Numbered from the stretch's first letter, positions 16,539 to 26,105 are shown. The stretch: 64,000 bases of DNA from Candidatus Caccopulliclostridium gallistercoris (GCA_018713725.1 DVOJ01000010.1:1-64000), one strand, 5' to 3'. The notes: a model not told the origin generated them from the sequence alone. Made by a program: numbers and translations.

Positions 16539-17936
16539 ATGGCTTACGATGTGTTAATAGTTGGTGCAGGGCCTGCTGGGCTTTTCACAGCTTATGAACT
16601 AATTACAAAAAATAAAAATTTAAAGGTGTGCCTTGTAGACCAAGGTAAAAGGGCTAAAAACAGGGTTTGTCCTATGAAGACTACGGGCAAATGTGTGAAC
16701 TGCAACCCATGTGGAATTCTTTCCGGCTATGGTGGAGCTGGTACTTTTAGTGACGGCAAACTAAATTTTATTCCAAAACTTGGCAAAAGCGATCTATTTA
16801 AATATATGGGTGAAAGCGACGCCTACAAGCTTATAGACGACACGGAAGAAATTTTCAATAAATTTGGCATGGACGCCGAAGTTTATCCTAAAAATATGGA
16901 TAAATGTGAAGAGATAAAAAAGGAAGTTACGTTAAAGGGCGCAAGGCTACTTGTTATAAAGCAAAAACATCTAGGCTCAGATACGCTTCCAGAGCATATT
17001 GAAAATTTTACTAAATTTCTTGAAGATTCCGGTGTGGAAATTTTAGAAAATTTCGACGTTGAAGATATCACGGACTTACCAAATGGAAGTAATAAAGTTA
17101 CATATACTATGAATGGTAAAAAGGGAGAAGTTGAAGCAAAATTTGTGGTGGTGGCACCGGGCAGAACGGGTGCAGGCTGGCTACAAACGCTTTTAGATAA
17201 GCATAACATTGCCTATACTTCTCAAAGCATAGAAATTGGCGTAAGGGTGGAAGTTAGAAAGGAAGTTTTAGAGAGTATAACGAATGTAATCTACGACCCA
17301 ACCATTTTTATTAAAACCAAAACTTACGGCGACGAAATTAGAACTTTCTGCACAAACCCTGGCGGATATGTTACAAAGGAAAACTACTATGGTTACATTT
17401 GCGTGAACGGCCACGCGCTTAAAAATGTTAAATCTAATAACTCTAACTTTGCTTTTATTAGCAAGGTAACTTTAACGCAACCGGTAACTAACACAAGGCA
17501 GTATGGCGAGAGCATTGCGCGCATAGCAAACGTGCTTGGAGATAAAAAGCCAATTATTCAAACGCTTAAAGATTTACGTCAAGGCAGACGCAGCGAGTGG
17601 CATAGAATAAACAAGGGCTTTATAGAGCCCACGCTTAAAGATTGCGTAGCAGGCGACCTTGCGCTTGTTATGCCGTATAGAATTATAACTAACATTTTAG
17701 AAGGCTTAGAAGAACTTGACAAAATTATTCCAGGTGTGAACAACGATGAGACGCTATTATATGGCCCAGAAATTAAATTCTTTTCAAACGAGATAGAAAC
17801 AGATAACAACTTTAAAGTGAAAGATAAAAACCTATATTTTATTGGCGACGGTGCGGGCAAGGCAGGAAATATTGTAGTGGCGGCGGCAACCGGACTTGTG
17901 TCTGCGCGTGACATTTTAGAAAAGTTTGTTCATTGA
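16539..17936 (+). CDS. FAD-dependent oxidoreductase, COG2509 family
   Basis: 465 residues from ATG 16539, chosen for ribosome binding site TTGGAGGGTGAT; a longer frame to 16491 would span the promoter. The N-terminal Rossmann motif VGAGPAGLF binds FAD. The Cys cluster CPMKTTGKCVNCNPCG is followed by SGYGGAGTFSDGKLN, the signature of the COG2509 'FAD-dependent dehydrogenase' family. Near the C-terminus LYFIGDGAGKAGNIVVAAATG forms the second FAD contact. The physiological substrate of the family is not established. The promoter of the next gene overlaps its stop codon. Confidence 0.88.
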   Translation: MAYDVLIVGAGPAGLFTAYELITKNKNLKVCLVDQGKRAKNRVCPMKTTGKCVNCNPCGILSGYGGAGTFSDGKLNFIPKLGKSDLFKYMGESDAYKLIDDTEEIFNKFGMDAEVYPKNMDKCEEIKKEVTLKGARLLVIKQKHLGSDTLPEHIENFTKFLEDSGVEILENFDVEDITDLPNGSNKVTYTMNGKKGEVEAKFVVVAPGRTGAGWLQTLLDKHNIAYTSQSIEIGVRVEVRKEVLESITNVIYDPTIFIKTKTYGDEIRTFCTNPGGYVTKENYYGYICVNGHALKNVKSNNSNFAFISKVTLTQPVTNTRQYGESIARIANVLGDKKPIIQTLKDLRQGRRSEWHRINKGFIEPTLKDCVAGDLALVMPYRIITNILEGLEELDKIIPGVNNDETLLYGPEIKFFSNEIETDNNFKVKDKNLYFIGDGAGKAGNIVVAAATGLVSARDILEKFVH

Positions 17937-17961
17937 CAAATAGACGCTACTTTGATACAAT
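17933..17961 (+). promoter_or_regulatory. Promoter of the transglutaminase-fold 2 / MORN operon
   Basis: -35 TTGACA (17933-17938) overlaps the TGA stop of the flavoprotein gene. 17 bp spacer, -10 TACAAT (17956-17961). Confidence 0.75.
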
Positions 17962-17979
17962 AAACCTAGAGGAAAAATT

Positions 17980-19710
17980 GTGGCAGACGAATTTGATATT
18001 GCGGAAATAGAAAATAGAGCAAGTCAAGAATTTGAAGATAGAAGAAAGAAGGAATTAATTTCGCGCGTGCGAGCGCGAGACTATATTTTGTTGCGCGGTA
18101 TTGAAAGTAAAAGTGAGATAGAAAAGCTAATAAATGGAAATCCTAATAAATTAAATATTATTTTAAGAAATAGATATTTAGATAAAACTTTTATTGAGCG
18201 CCTTGCTTCCTGTTTAAAAACCCCGCACAGAATTTTCTTTGAAGTGCACGACGAGTTCAATGTAGATTGCACTTTTAATGAAAAACAAACTAAAAAACTA
18301 GAAGAAAATATAAAATTATTACAAAAAAAAGGTTGCAGCACATATTTTTACAATAAACTTTATAGGCATCAATACACCTGTAAAGAAATAATCGAAGCAA
18401 ACAGAAAGCTTCAAGCTTGGGAAAATTTAATAAAAAATGCAAAAATAAATGGAAAAGAGATCTCAAATAAGGCAAAATATTTACTTGCATATTTAACGGT
18501 GTCGAGTTTCTTTTCTTATAGTGCGGAAAGTGCAAAAAACTCCGCGGTGGAGTCTAGGGGAATAATAAATGTTCTAACAGGCGATAAGATAGTTTGTGTT
18601 GGATACGTTAACGTTTTGGCTGAACTTTTAAATAAATCGGGCATTCCTGCTTTGCCGTTATCTGTACAGCTTGGCGATAGTGAAGAGTTTCACGAAATGT
18701 GCCTAATTTATATAAATGACGGAGAAGAACGCGGCTTTATTTTATCCGATCCAACGTCGCAAAGTTTGCTTTATTCCTTTATTCCAATGCAGGATATAGA
18801 TAAGTTATTTTTAAACAAGTTAAATTTTTTACATGTCAACAATAGTGTTTTAGGAAACACAAAACTAGAAGATTTTATAAATGCTTGCACTGGAATTTCA
18901 AAGCGTGATGAAGAAATTTTAAGAAGATATCTTCAAAATAGAATTGAAAGTAGGGAAAATTTAGCTGAGCGTGCGCAAAATTTTGCCTATTCAAATAATA
19001 AAGAAAAAATAAAAATTATATTAAGGGTTATAGCAAACGACGCTTTGAAAAATAAACCGTTTTCTAATAAAACCTTTATAAGAAATTGTTTGGGTTATAA
19101 TAATTTTACCATCTTTCGTGAAGACGTTAAAAAAGTTGCTGCTAAGTTTAAAGATTTAAGTTTTAACGAAATTATAGAAAGCACTGCAAATTACCTTTTA
19201 GTAAACAAATTAAGCCCGCTGTCTTTTACAGTATTTAACGTAGATAATTGTTTAAAAGAGCTTAGTGGCAACGTAAATTTTACTGAAAACGTTTTATATG
19301 AAGTGTTAGAAAGCAGTTTAAAACTTTCTAAAAGGGAAGAAAAAAGTTTGTATAACGCGTTAATTTTAAGTGCAATAAATTATGCCCTAGAAGAGCAAAA
19401 AGATAAAAATGGTTATAGGTTAAATTTGCAGGCAGAAAATTATTTTTTAAATAGGTTAAAAAATATTTTTAGTAACAAAGATAAAGATTTTAAAAAATCT
19501 GACCTATATAGCTCGGAAAAGCTAGCAATATTAGAATTATTTAAAGAGAGTGACGATGTTATTTATAAAAATTATTTAAAATCAAATTATAAAGACTATT
19601 TCAAAAATTACAAAAAAACATTAAAAAATAATAAAAAATTTGAAAATATTTCTAATCTGGTAAAAAATTTGGTAACAAATTCCTTTAAAAGTGAAGATAA
19701 AGAAAAATAA
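17980..19710 (+). CDS. Cytoplasmic transglutaminase-fold protein 2
   Basis: 576 residues from a GTG start with ribosome binding site AGAGG. A paralogue of the protein at 295-2049 along its whole length. Catalytic-type residues: Cys206 in TGDKIVCVGY, His238 in EEFHEMCL and Asp257 in ILSDPTSQS. The Cys-to-His spacing is 32 residues in both paralogues. No signal peptide or membrane helix is seen. The last ~100 residues are extremely Lys/Asn-rich, and the coding sequence there is AT-rich. The MORN gene starts 12 nt downstream, so the two are co-transcribed. Enzyme activity is not proven by sequence. Confidence 0.72.
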   Translation: MADEFDIAEIENRASQEFEDRRKKELISRVRARDYILLRGIESKSEIEKLINGNPNKLNIILRNRYLDKTFIERLASCLKTPHRIFFEVHDEFNVDCTFNEKQTKKLEENIKLLQKKGCSTYFYNKLYRHQYTCKEIIEANRKLQAWENLIKNAKINGKEISNKAKYLLAYLTVSSFFSYSAESAKNSAVESRGIINVLTGDKIVCVGYVNVLAELLNKSGIPALPLSVQLGDSEEFHEMCLIYINDGEERGFILSDPTSQSLLYSFIPMQDIDKLFLNKLNFLHVNNSVLGNTKLEDFINACTGISKRDEEILRRYLQNRIESRENLAERAQNFAYSNNKEKIKIILRVIANDALKNKPFSNKTFIRNCLGYNNFTIFREDVKKVAAKFKDLSFNEIIESTANYLLVNKLSPLSFTVFNVDNCLKELSGNVNFTENVLYEVLESSLKLSKREEKSLYNALILSAINYALEEQKDKNGYRLNLQAENYFLNRLKNIFSNKDKDFKKSDLYSSEKLAILELFKESDDVIYKNYLKSNYKDYFKNYKKTLKNNKKFENISNLVKNLVTNSFKSEDKEK

Positions 19711-19722
19711 ATTGGAGTTTAT

Positions 19723-20931
19723 ATGAGAGTAGATTATTCTAAGGATTATTCAAATGAGTACATTGTTGAAAATGGAAGATATTATGGCACGTATTATTTT
19801 CAAAATGTAGTATACGAAGGAAATTGGATACACACACCGGAAGGAGAAAAATTTCACGGCGAAGGAACTTTAACTTATAACGACGGAAGCACCTTTAATG
19901 GCCATTTTAGTTATGGGAAGAAGGACGGCTTTGGCGTTTTAAATGATAAGGAAGGCGTTTATTCTGGTTTGTGGAAAAACGGAAAAAGAGACGGCTACGG
20001 AACTCAGCAGTATAAAAGCGGCGCGCTATATATTGGAAATTGGAAAGAAGACAAGTTAGACGGCAAAGGTTTTTTAATTTATCCTGACCAAAGCACATAC
20101 GAAGGTGGCTTTAAGAATGGCAAAAAGTGCGGATACGGAGAATTTCGCTTTAAAAACGGAGAAAGTTACATGGGCGAGTTTAAAGACGGCTTAAAGCACG
20201 GGTATGGCATTTTTACATACTTAGATGGAAGCACATATACTGGCAACTGGTATGAAAATAAAAGGCAAGGCTTTGGAACGCTCACGCGCGGCGAAGTTGA
20301 AGAAAAGGGTATTTGGGACGAAGACGTTTGTAAGCGTGAAGGCCGCGCAAGTTTTATTTTACCAAACGGCGACGTGTATATAGTAGAAATAAGAAACGGG
20401 CAGCTTAACGGCAAGGGTACTATAAATTACCATACTGGCGAAAGTATGGAAGCAAGCTTTTTAAATAACGAGTTAAACGGGCATTGCACTTATTATAAAG
20501 AAGGTTTAATTTTTAGCGGGCAGTTTGTTGGTGGTAAGCCAGACGGCAAAATGTTAATAAATTACACAAACGGAGACGCCTGCAAACAAGTTTGGGAGAA
20601 CGGAAAACCTAAAAGTTCTGTAGAATTTTATTTTGCCAACGGAGACACCTTTTTAGGCACTATGAATTTAGAAACAAAGGAAAAGTTAAACGGCATATTT
20701 ACGCAAAAAGGTGTTGGAATATATAGGGGTGAATTTGCAAATAACGTGCCAAACGGTAAGGGCGTGTTTAGTTTTCAGAACGGCGTAAGGCACATGGGCG
20801 AATTTAAAGACGGAAAACTGCAAAAGGGCTACGAAGAAAGACCAAACGGAGAAGTTTATAAAGCAATAAGAAAATTGGGAAAACTATTTTATAAGAAGGA
20901 TAAAACCAAGAATTTTGAATTATTTTACTAA
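19723..20931 (+). CDS. MORN-repeat protein
   Basis: 402 residues made almost wholly of about 14 MORN repeats, visible as recurring G-x-Y-x-G-x-W/F-x-x-G-K-x-x-G-x-G units such as GSTYTGNWYENKRQGFGTL and GESYMGEFKDGLKHGYG. MORN repeats form an elongated beta-hairpin ribbon used in protein or lipid contacts. There is no signal peptide, so it is probably cytoplasmic. Ribosome binding site TTGGAG lies upstream of the ATG. It is operonic with the transglutaminase-fold gene before it, and a terminator follows. MORN proteins next to a transglutaminase-fold gene suggest a scaffold for that enzyme, which is inference. Confidence 0.9.
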   Translation: MRVDYSKDYSNEYIVENGRYYGTYYFQNVVYEGNWIHTPEGEKFHGEGTLTYNDGSTFNGHFSYGKKDGFGVLNDKEGVYSGLWKNGKRDGYGTQQYKSGALYIGNWKEDKLDGKGFLIYPDQSTYEGGFKNGKKCGYGEFRFKNGESYMGEFKDGLKHGYGIFTYLDGSTYTGNWYENKRQGFGTLTRGEVEEKGIWDEDVCKREGRASFILPNGDVYIVEIRNGQLNGKGTINYHTGESMEASFLNNELNGHCTYYKEGLIFSGQFVGGKPDGKMLINYTNGDACKQVWENGKPKSSVEFYFANGDTFLGTMNLETKEKLNGIFTQKGVGIYRGEFANNVPNGKGVFSFQNGVRHMGEFKDGKLQKGYEERPNGEVYKAIRKLGKLFYKKDKTKNFELFY

Positions 20932-20933
20932 TT

Positions 20934-20973
20934 AAAAAAATGCTTTTTAAATAATTTTTAAAAAGCATTTTTT
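20934..20973. terminator. Bidirectional terminator
   Basis: AAAAAAATGCTTTTTAAA / TTTAAAAAGCATTTTTT stem between the convergent MORN and Smr genes. Confidence 0.85.
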
Positions 20974-21316
20974 ATTTTATACACACAATTGTAATTCCGG
21001 GGTTAAAATGGCCTATATCTTCATCTAGTGAGCTAGAAGGGCAGGCGTAGATAATTTCTCTGGCTCTTTCATCTTCAAGCGTCCATTCGCTGCCTGTTAT
21101 ATAAAATTTAATCTTTTTATTTTTTACAAGACTAATAAGTTTTCTTCTCACGGCAAGGCAAATAGCTCCACCTGCACCATGTGAGCCGTAGCCATGGATA
21201 AATTTAATAGCCTTTATATTACTAGATTTTGCTAATTCTATTTCTATTTCTAAATTTGCAATAGCAAGCTCTACGCTAGGATTAAACTCCTTTAAATTTA
21301 TTACTTTAAAATCCAT
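20972..21316 (-). CDS. Small Smr-domain protein
   Basis: 114 residues forming a stand-alone Smr domain: LEIEIELAKSSNIKAIKFIH, then GYGSHGAGG, then AVRRKL. This is the H-G-x-G-x(n)-G signature of the MutS2/SmrA nuclease-type fold, in which members bind or nick nucleic acids. There is no MutS part. The ATG at 21316 lies 6 nt after a TAAAAT box (21323-21328 on the minus strand) and has no ribosome binding site, although the -35 is weak. It shares a terminator with the MORN gene. Cellular role unknown; a ribosome-rescue or RNA-cleavage role is possible by analogy with SmrB. Confidence 0.75.
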   Translation of the reverse strand: MDFKVINLKEFNPSVELAIANLEIEIELAKSSNIKAIKFIHGYGSHGAGGAICLAVRRKLISLVKNKKIKFYITGSEWTLEDERAREIIYACPSSSLDEDIGHFNPGITIVCIK

Positions 21317-21391
21317 ATATTCATTTTAGCATATTTTTAAAAATAAATATATAATTTTATTAAAAAATTAAAAATTAATAAAAAATACAAA

Positions 21392-21420
21392 TAAAAAAGG
21401 CAAAAAATTTAATTTTTTGC
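21392..21420 (-). terminator. Terminator of the GlmU(C)-GlmM gene
   Basis: GCAAAAAATT / AATTTTTTGC stem directly after the stop codon, followed on the minus strand by CCTTTTTT. Confidence 0.7.
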
Positions 21421-23355
21421 TTAATTTTCTGCCAATGTTTCTATTATTTTTTCAATTTCTAATTTAATGTTTTTAGCATAATTTTCTGCATTTTCTTTTG
21501 CTTCCACCATTATTCTTATTTTTGGTTCTGTGCCACTAGGGCGAACCACAACGCGCGCATTTTTCTTTGCCTTTTCTATTGCTTTTACAACGTTTTCTTC
21601 TTTTAATATATTTTTTGCTCTAAAATTTTTTGTTTTTATTTCTTCCGTAGCTTGTGGATACGTTTTTATATTTACCACGTCTTCAAAAAGCTTTTCATCT
21701 TCTTTATAAATTTCTGAAAGCATTATTGCGCATAGTATGCCATCGCCCGTTATATGTTTGTCGCCAATAATTATATGCCCAGCCTGCTCGCCACCTATTT
21801 TTTCGCCGTTATTTAACATCTCTTCAATTATATATTTATCTCCAACCGGCGTTCTAATCAGGTTAATATCATTTTCTTTTAAAAGTTCTTCAATTTTTTT
21901 GTTTGTCATAACTGTGCCAACAACATCGTGAATCTCTTCGCCATTTTTCTTTTTATAGAGCGAAAGAAGATAGATAATTTTGTCGCCGTCGAAAATATTT
22001 TTATTTTTGTCTACGCAAATAACTCTATCCGAGTCTCCGTCAAAGGAAAACCCAAGGTCGAAGCCTTCCATGTTAGCTATTAAATTTTCAATGTGTGTAG
22101 CGCCGCAGTTATTGTTAATTTCGCCTTTAATGTTTATTGCTTTAACGTCCGCGCCAAGCATTTTAAATATTTTGGGCGCAATTTTGCTGCTAGCGCCGTT
22201 TGCACAGTCTAATAAAATTTTTAAGCCGTTTAAGTTGGTTTTTATTGAATTTTTTAAAAATTCTTCATAAGCTTTTACTTCTGCGCTTAAATTTAACACT
22301 TTACCGCCTGGGCTAGAAATTTCACTTTTTAATTTGCTCTCAATTTTTATTTCTTCTGCGTCCGTAATTTTTACGCCGCTATTTCCAAACACCTTTATGC
22401 CGTTATATTCTTTTGGGTTGTGAGAGGCTGTTATAACTATGCCGTAATCTAGCCCCAATTTTTTAGTGAGATAAGAAATAGCAGACGTTGGAACTATGCC
22501 AACATTGAAAACTTCGGCTCCGCCATTTATTAAACCTTGAATAATGGCTTTGCTAATTTTTTCTCCGCTAGGGCGGGTATCTCTGCCAATTATAACTTTG
22601 GGGTTTTCTTTAAGTTGGCATAGGGCGTTACCCGTGCTATAAGCAAGGTCTTCTGTGAGTTCGCTGTCTACCACGCCACGAATGCCGTCCGTGCCAAAAT
22701 AAATTTTAGCACGCTTAAAGTTTTCGAGGTACGGGTTATAAAAGGCTTCTTTATTTACTTGCCTTGCTCTTGCTATTCCTAACCCGCGCTTATCTACCTG
22801 TTTTGTTATAGTAGAGCCCGCAGCTATAAAACATTCGTCTTCTAGCGTGCACGGCGCAATAATAGTAGAATTGCAGCCTATAAAAACCCTGTCTCCAACT
22901 ATGGTCTTGTATTTTTCAAGTCCGTCGTAGTTTGCAAAAATCACGCCGCAACCAATGTTGCAATCTTCGCCAATTTCAGCGTCGCCAAGGTAGGCTAGGT
23001 GGCAAGCCTTTGTTCTATCTTTAATTTTGCAGTTTTTCACTTCAACAAAGTTGCCAATTTTACATTCCTTTCCTATCTTCGCGCCGCCCCTAATGTGCGT
23101 AAAAGGCCCAACGTTTGTTTTTTCGCCTATGTAGGAGTCCGTTATAATGCTGTTTGAAATTATAGCTTTTTCTTTAATAGTGGAATTTATAATAGTTGAA
23201 TTTTCTATTTTTGCACCGGCAAAAATGTGTGACGTACCTTCTATTTTGCAGTTGTCACCAATTATAGCGCCGTTTTCAACAATTGCGCTTTTTGAAACGC
23301 TTGAATTTTTTCCTATTTTCATAATATTTCCATTTAAACTTTCTATTTTTTCCAT
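21421..23355 (-). CDS. glmM: Fusion of GlmU acetyltransferase domain and phosphoglucosamine mutase GlmM
   Basis: 644 residues with two catalytic modules. Residues 1-205 are a left-handed beta-helix of hexapeptide repeats like the GlmU C-terminal domain: GPFTHIRGG, KIGNFVEVK, ACHLAYLGDAEIG with the catalytic His119, FANYDG and IAAGSTIT. Residues ~217-644 are a complete GlmM: KIYFGTDGIRGVVD, the phosphoserine loop TASHNPKEYNG (Ser311), the metal loop DGDSDR (439-444) and the phosphate loop RPSGTEP (605-611). Together they would convert GlcN-6-P to GlcN-1-P and then GlcNAc-1-P. The GlmU uridylyltransferase domain is absent and must be encoded elsewhere. The gene lies 32 nt after the MacB-type gene. 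No clear ribosome binding site precedes this ATG; a second ATG at codon 12 is an alternative start. Confidence 0.9.
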   Translation of the reverse strand: MEKIESLNGNIMKIGKNSSVSKSAIVENGAIIGDNCKIEGTSHIFAGAKIENSTIINSTIKEKAIISNSIITDSYIGEKTNVGPFTHIRGGAKIGKECKIGNFVEVKNCKIKDRTKACHLAYLGDAEIGEDCNIGCGVIFANYDGLEKYKTIVGDRVFIGCNSTIIAPCTLEDECFIAAGSTITKQVDKRGLGIARARQVNKEAFYNPYLENFKRAKIYFGTDGIRGVVDSELTEDLAYSTGNALCQLKENPKVIIGRDTRPSGEKISKAIIQGLINGGAEVFNVGIVPTSAISYLTKKLGLDYGIVITASHNPKEYNGIKVFGNSGVKITDAEEIKIESKLKSEISSPGGKVLNLSAEVKAYEEFLKNSIKTNLNGLKILLDCANGASSKIAPKIFKMLGADVKAINIKGEINNNCGATHIENLIANMEGFDLGFSFDGDSDRVICVDKNKNIFDGDKIIYLLSLYKKKNGEEIHDVVGTVMTNKKIEELLKENDINLIRTPVGDKYIIEEMLNNGEKIGGEQAGHIIIGDKHITGDGILCAIMLSEIYKEDEKLFEDVVNIKTYPQATEEIKTKNFRAKNILKEENVVKAIEKAKKNARVVVRPSGTEPKIRIMVEAKENAENYAKNIKLEIEKIIETLAEN

Positions 23356-23387
23356 AGAAAGTATATATTCTATTTTTTTACAACTTG

Positions 23388-25859
23388 CTACTCTGTTCTA
23401 AGTGCTACAACCGGGTCCTTCTTCGCGGCAATTCTGCTTGGTATAAGTCCAGAAATAAGTGTTAGCACAACGCTAATTGCAACTAAAAGTAGGGCGTGAA
23501 GCGGGTTTAGCATAGCTATCTGCCCAACATTTACACCTGCTAAAGAGTTTATTATTACATTTATAATAGGGCAGCATATATACGTTACAACAATTCCTAA
23601 AATGCCAGATAGAAGCCCAATTGTTGTGGTTTCTGCGTTAAATAGCCTAGAAATATCCTTTTTTCTAGCGCCAATGCTTCTAAGTACGCCAATTTCCTTG
23701 GTGCGCTCTATTACCGACGTGTAGGTTATAATTCCTATCATTATAGAAGATACAATTAAGGAAATGCTAGCAAAGGCAATTAAAACATAGGAAATTATAT
23801 CCACAAGCTGACCAAGCGTAGACGTTAAAAAGCCCGTTGCGTCTGTGGGAATAATGTTGTTCCCTTGACCGATTTCCGATTCGTTCCACTCTTCAATGTA
23901 ATTTAAAACGTTTTCTTTTGCTTCAAAGGTTTTAGGATAAATATAAATTCCCGTAGGTATTGAACTTGCGCCAACTGCTTGAAGCGCTAGCTCTATAACT
24001 TCGTCTATGGTTATGTCTGTATCGTACTGATTTACAATTATATATTGCATAACGTAAGGGTCGGTAAAATTGAATAAGTTATCATCTTGAATAAACATGT
24101 TTAGTTCGCTTATATCAAGTTTGTATGGTACGTAAAGCTTTTTATCCTGAACAGTTCTTTTAGCAATTTCAGAATTTTTGCAGTTTTCTGTGTAATCTCT
24201 TCTAAATTCCGGTAAATACATTATGCCTTCGCTAAATAAGGAAGATGCGGCATCTTCTTTAAGCCTTAATACGCCGCTTATAGTAAGTGTTTCCGCACTT
24301 TCAAGATTGTAAAGCGTTTGATAGTCTGTGCGTTCAGTAAAGGTGGTGTTGCTATTTTCGTCTAGCCCTTCGGTGTAGCGGTCGTTATTTAAAATTACTT
24401 TATATTCTTTTCCTATTAAGCTTTCAAGGCTTATAGGTTCGTACGTGCCGTTACTTTCCGTATAGCCTATGCCTAAGCTTTGTAGTTGCGTTGTAGAAAT
24501 CGTGTTACTGTCGCCAATTATTAGCGCAACTTCGTTCTTATCACTTGGATAGTGCCCAACAACTTCGTCGTAATAGGAAAGCACGTAATCCTTGTCGTCA
24601 AAACCTTCAAACATTATGGAAGACGTGGAACCGGAAAGGCTGCTTACAGATTCGCTAGTTTCAAGCTTTACAATTTCATTGTTATAATCCGTTAACACAA
24701 ACATGTTTGTGGCATATTGAATTTGCATAGCGTTTAGTTCTGGGTTGTTTTTTTCTTGGTCTTCCTTGTAATAATTTTGCATATAGTTTACAAAATCGTT
24801 AGAAAGATAGTTAAAATTGCCAAAATCTAAAAGTATGTCTTGAATGTTATATACGTTCAAAGTGCCGTCTTCGCCCTCTGATATTTCCGGCATGCCGCCA
24901 CCGCTTGTTAGGGCGGAATAGTCTATTGCAACGCTGGAAATTGTTATAGGGTAGCCGCTTAAAGTGTCGGACTGCATATTATTTATGTAAGCAGTAAAGC
25001 CCGAGCTAACTGCAAGAATTAGCGCAATGCCAATAATGCCAATGCTTCCAGCAAAGCCCGTTAAAAATGTTTTAGCTTTTTTAGAAAAAAGGTTTTTAAA
25101 GGAAAGGTTAAACGCCGTTAAAAAGCTCATGGAAGTTTTTTCTTTTTTAGCCGTGATTTCCACCTTTTCTTTTTGCCTAGGCGAGTAGGGGGAAGAGTCA
25201 TTAAGTATAACGCCATCTAAAATGTTTATAATTCTAGTGCTATATTTTTCAGCTAGCTCTTTGTTGTGCGTTACCATAACAATTAAGCGCCTTTTAGAAA
25301 TTTTCTTTAAAATTTCCATAATCTGTACGCTTGTTTCGCTATCTAAGGCACCTGTTGGCTCGTCGGCAAGTATGATTTGTGGGTCGTTAACTAGCGCTCT
25401 TGCTATTGCCACACGTTGCATCTGTCCACCAGAAAGCTGATTTGGCTTTTTATTAATAACGTCACCAAGTCCAACGTCGGAAAGTGCATTTTTTGCCCTT
25501 TCCTTTCTTTCTTTTGCTTTAATGCCGGAAAGTGTAAGGCTAAGTTCCACGTTTTCAAGCACGGTTAAGTGCGGAATTAAATTATAGCTTTGAAACACAA
25601 AACCAATTTTAGAATTTCTATAAGCGTCCCAATCTTTATCTGTAAAATTTTTGGTAGATTTTCCTTCAATAATTAAATCGCCGGACGTGTACTTGTCTAG
25701 CCCGCCCACAATGTTTAAAAGCGTTGTTTTGCCGCAGCCAGATGGGCCTAAAATAGACACAAATTCATGTTCGCGAAAATTTATGGAAACGTCTTTTAAA
25801 GCTTCCACTTTTAAGTCGCCAGCGTTGTAATGTTTTGAAATGTTTTTAAGCTCTAACAT
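23388..25859 (-). CDS. MacB-type ABC protein, ATPase fused to FtsX-like permease
   Basis: 823 residues. The ATPase domain (1-~225) has Walker A GPSGCGKTT, signature LSGGQMQR and Walker B IILADEPTGALD. A linker follows, then a membrane helix (TGFAGSIGIIGIALILAVSSG), a ~380-residue extracytoplasmic domain and three C-terminal helices with the FtsX motif TKEIGVLRSIGARKKDISR. In Clostridia such proteins act as mechanotransmission pumps for peptides, lipoproteins or antimicrobials. The family here usually splits into ATPase and permease genes, so the fusion is notable but known. Ribosome binding site AAAGGAAAATTTT precedes the ATG. It is probably transcribed with the gene at 21421. Confidence 0.88.
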   Translation of the reverse strand: MLELKNISKHYNAGDLKVEALKDVSINFREHEFVSILGPSGCGKTTLLNIVGGLDKYTSGDLIIEGKSTKNFTDKDWDAYRNSKIGFVFQSYNLIPHLTVLENVELSLTLSGIKAKERKERAKNALSDVGLGDVINKKPNQLSGGQMQRVAIARALVNDPQIILADEPTGALDSETSVQIMEILKKISKRRLIVMVTHNKELAEKYSTRIINILDGVILNDSSPYSPRQKEKVEITAKKEKTSMSFLTAFNLSFKNLFSKKAKTFLTGFAGSIGIIGIALILAVSSGFTAYINNMQSDTLSGYPITISSVAIDYSALTSGGGMPEISEGEDGTLNVYNIQDILLDFGNFNYLSNDFVNYMQNYYKEDQEKNNPELNAMQIQYATNMFVLTDYNNEIVKLETSESVSSLSGSTSSIMFEGFDDKDYVLSYYDEVVGHYPSDKNEVALIIGDSNTISTTQLQSLGIGYTESNGTYEPISLESLIGKEYKVILNNDRYTEGLDENSNTTFTERTDYQTLYNLESAETLTISGVLRLKEDAASSLFSEGIMYLPEFRRDYTENCKNSEIAKRTVQDKKLYVPYKLDISELNMFIQDDNLFNFTDPYVMQYIIVNQYDTDITIDEVIELALQAVGASSIPTGIYIYPKTFEAKENVLNYIEEWNESEIGQGNNIIPTDATGFLTSTLGQLVDIISYVLIAFASISLIVSSIMIGIITYTSVIERTKEIGVLRSIGARKKDISRLFNAETTTIGLLSGILGIVVTYICCPIINVIINSLAGVNVGQIAMLNPLHALLLVAISVVLTLISGLIPSRIAAKKDPVVALRTE

Positions 25860-26006
25860 AAAATTTTCCTTTAATAACTTTATTTAATATTAAAATTACA
25901 CTAAAAAGGTTAATTTTAGGTTATTTTACCACAAATAATAAAAAAAATAAAGCACTAAATCTTTTAATTGCAATTTATTAATTACAAATTATTAATTACA
26001 AAATAC

Positions 26007-26055
26007 AAAAAATTCGCAACCAGTCGGAGCACGAAACTCTAAGTTGCGAATTTTT
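26007..26055 (-). terminator. Terminator of the 26106 gene
   Basis: AAAAATTCGCAAC / GTTGCGAATTTTT perfect stem with a 22 nt loop; T-run on the minus strand. Confidence 0.75.
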
Positions 26056-26105
26056 AATATTATACTCAATTAAATCAAAAAAATCAACAGTTTATTTACT
26101 TAATT

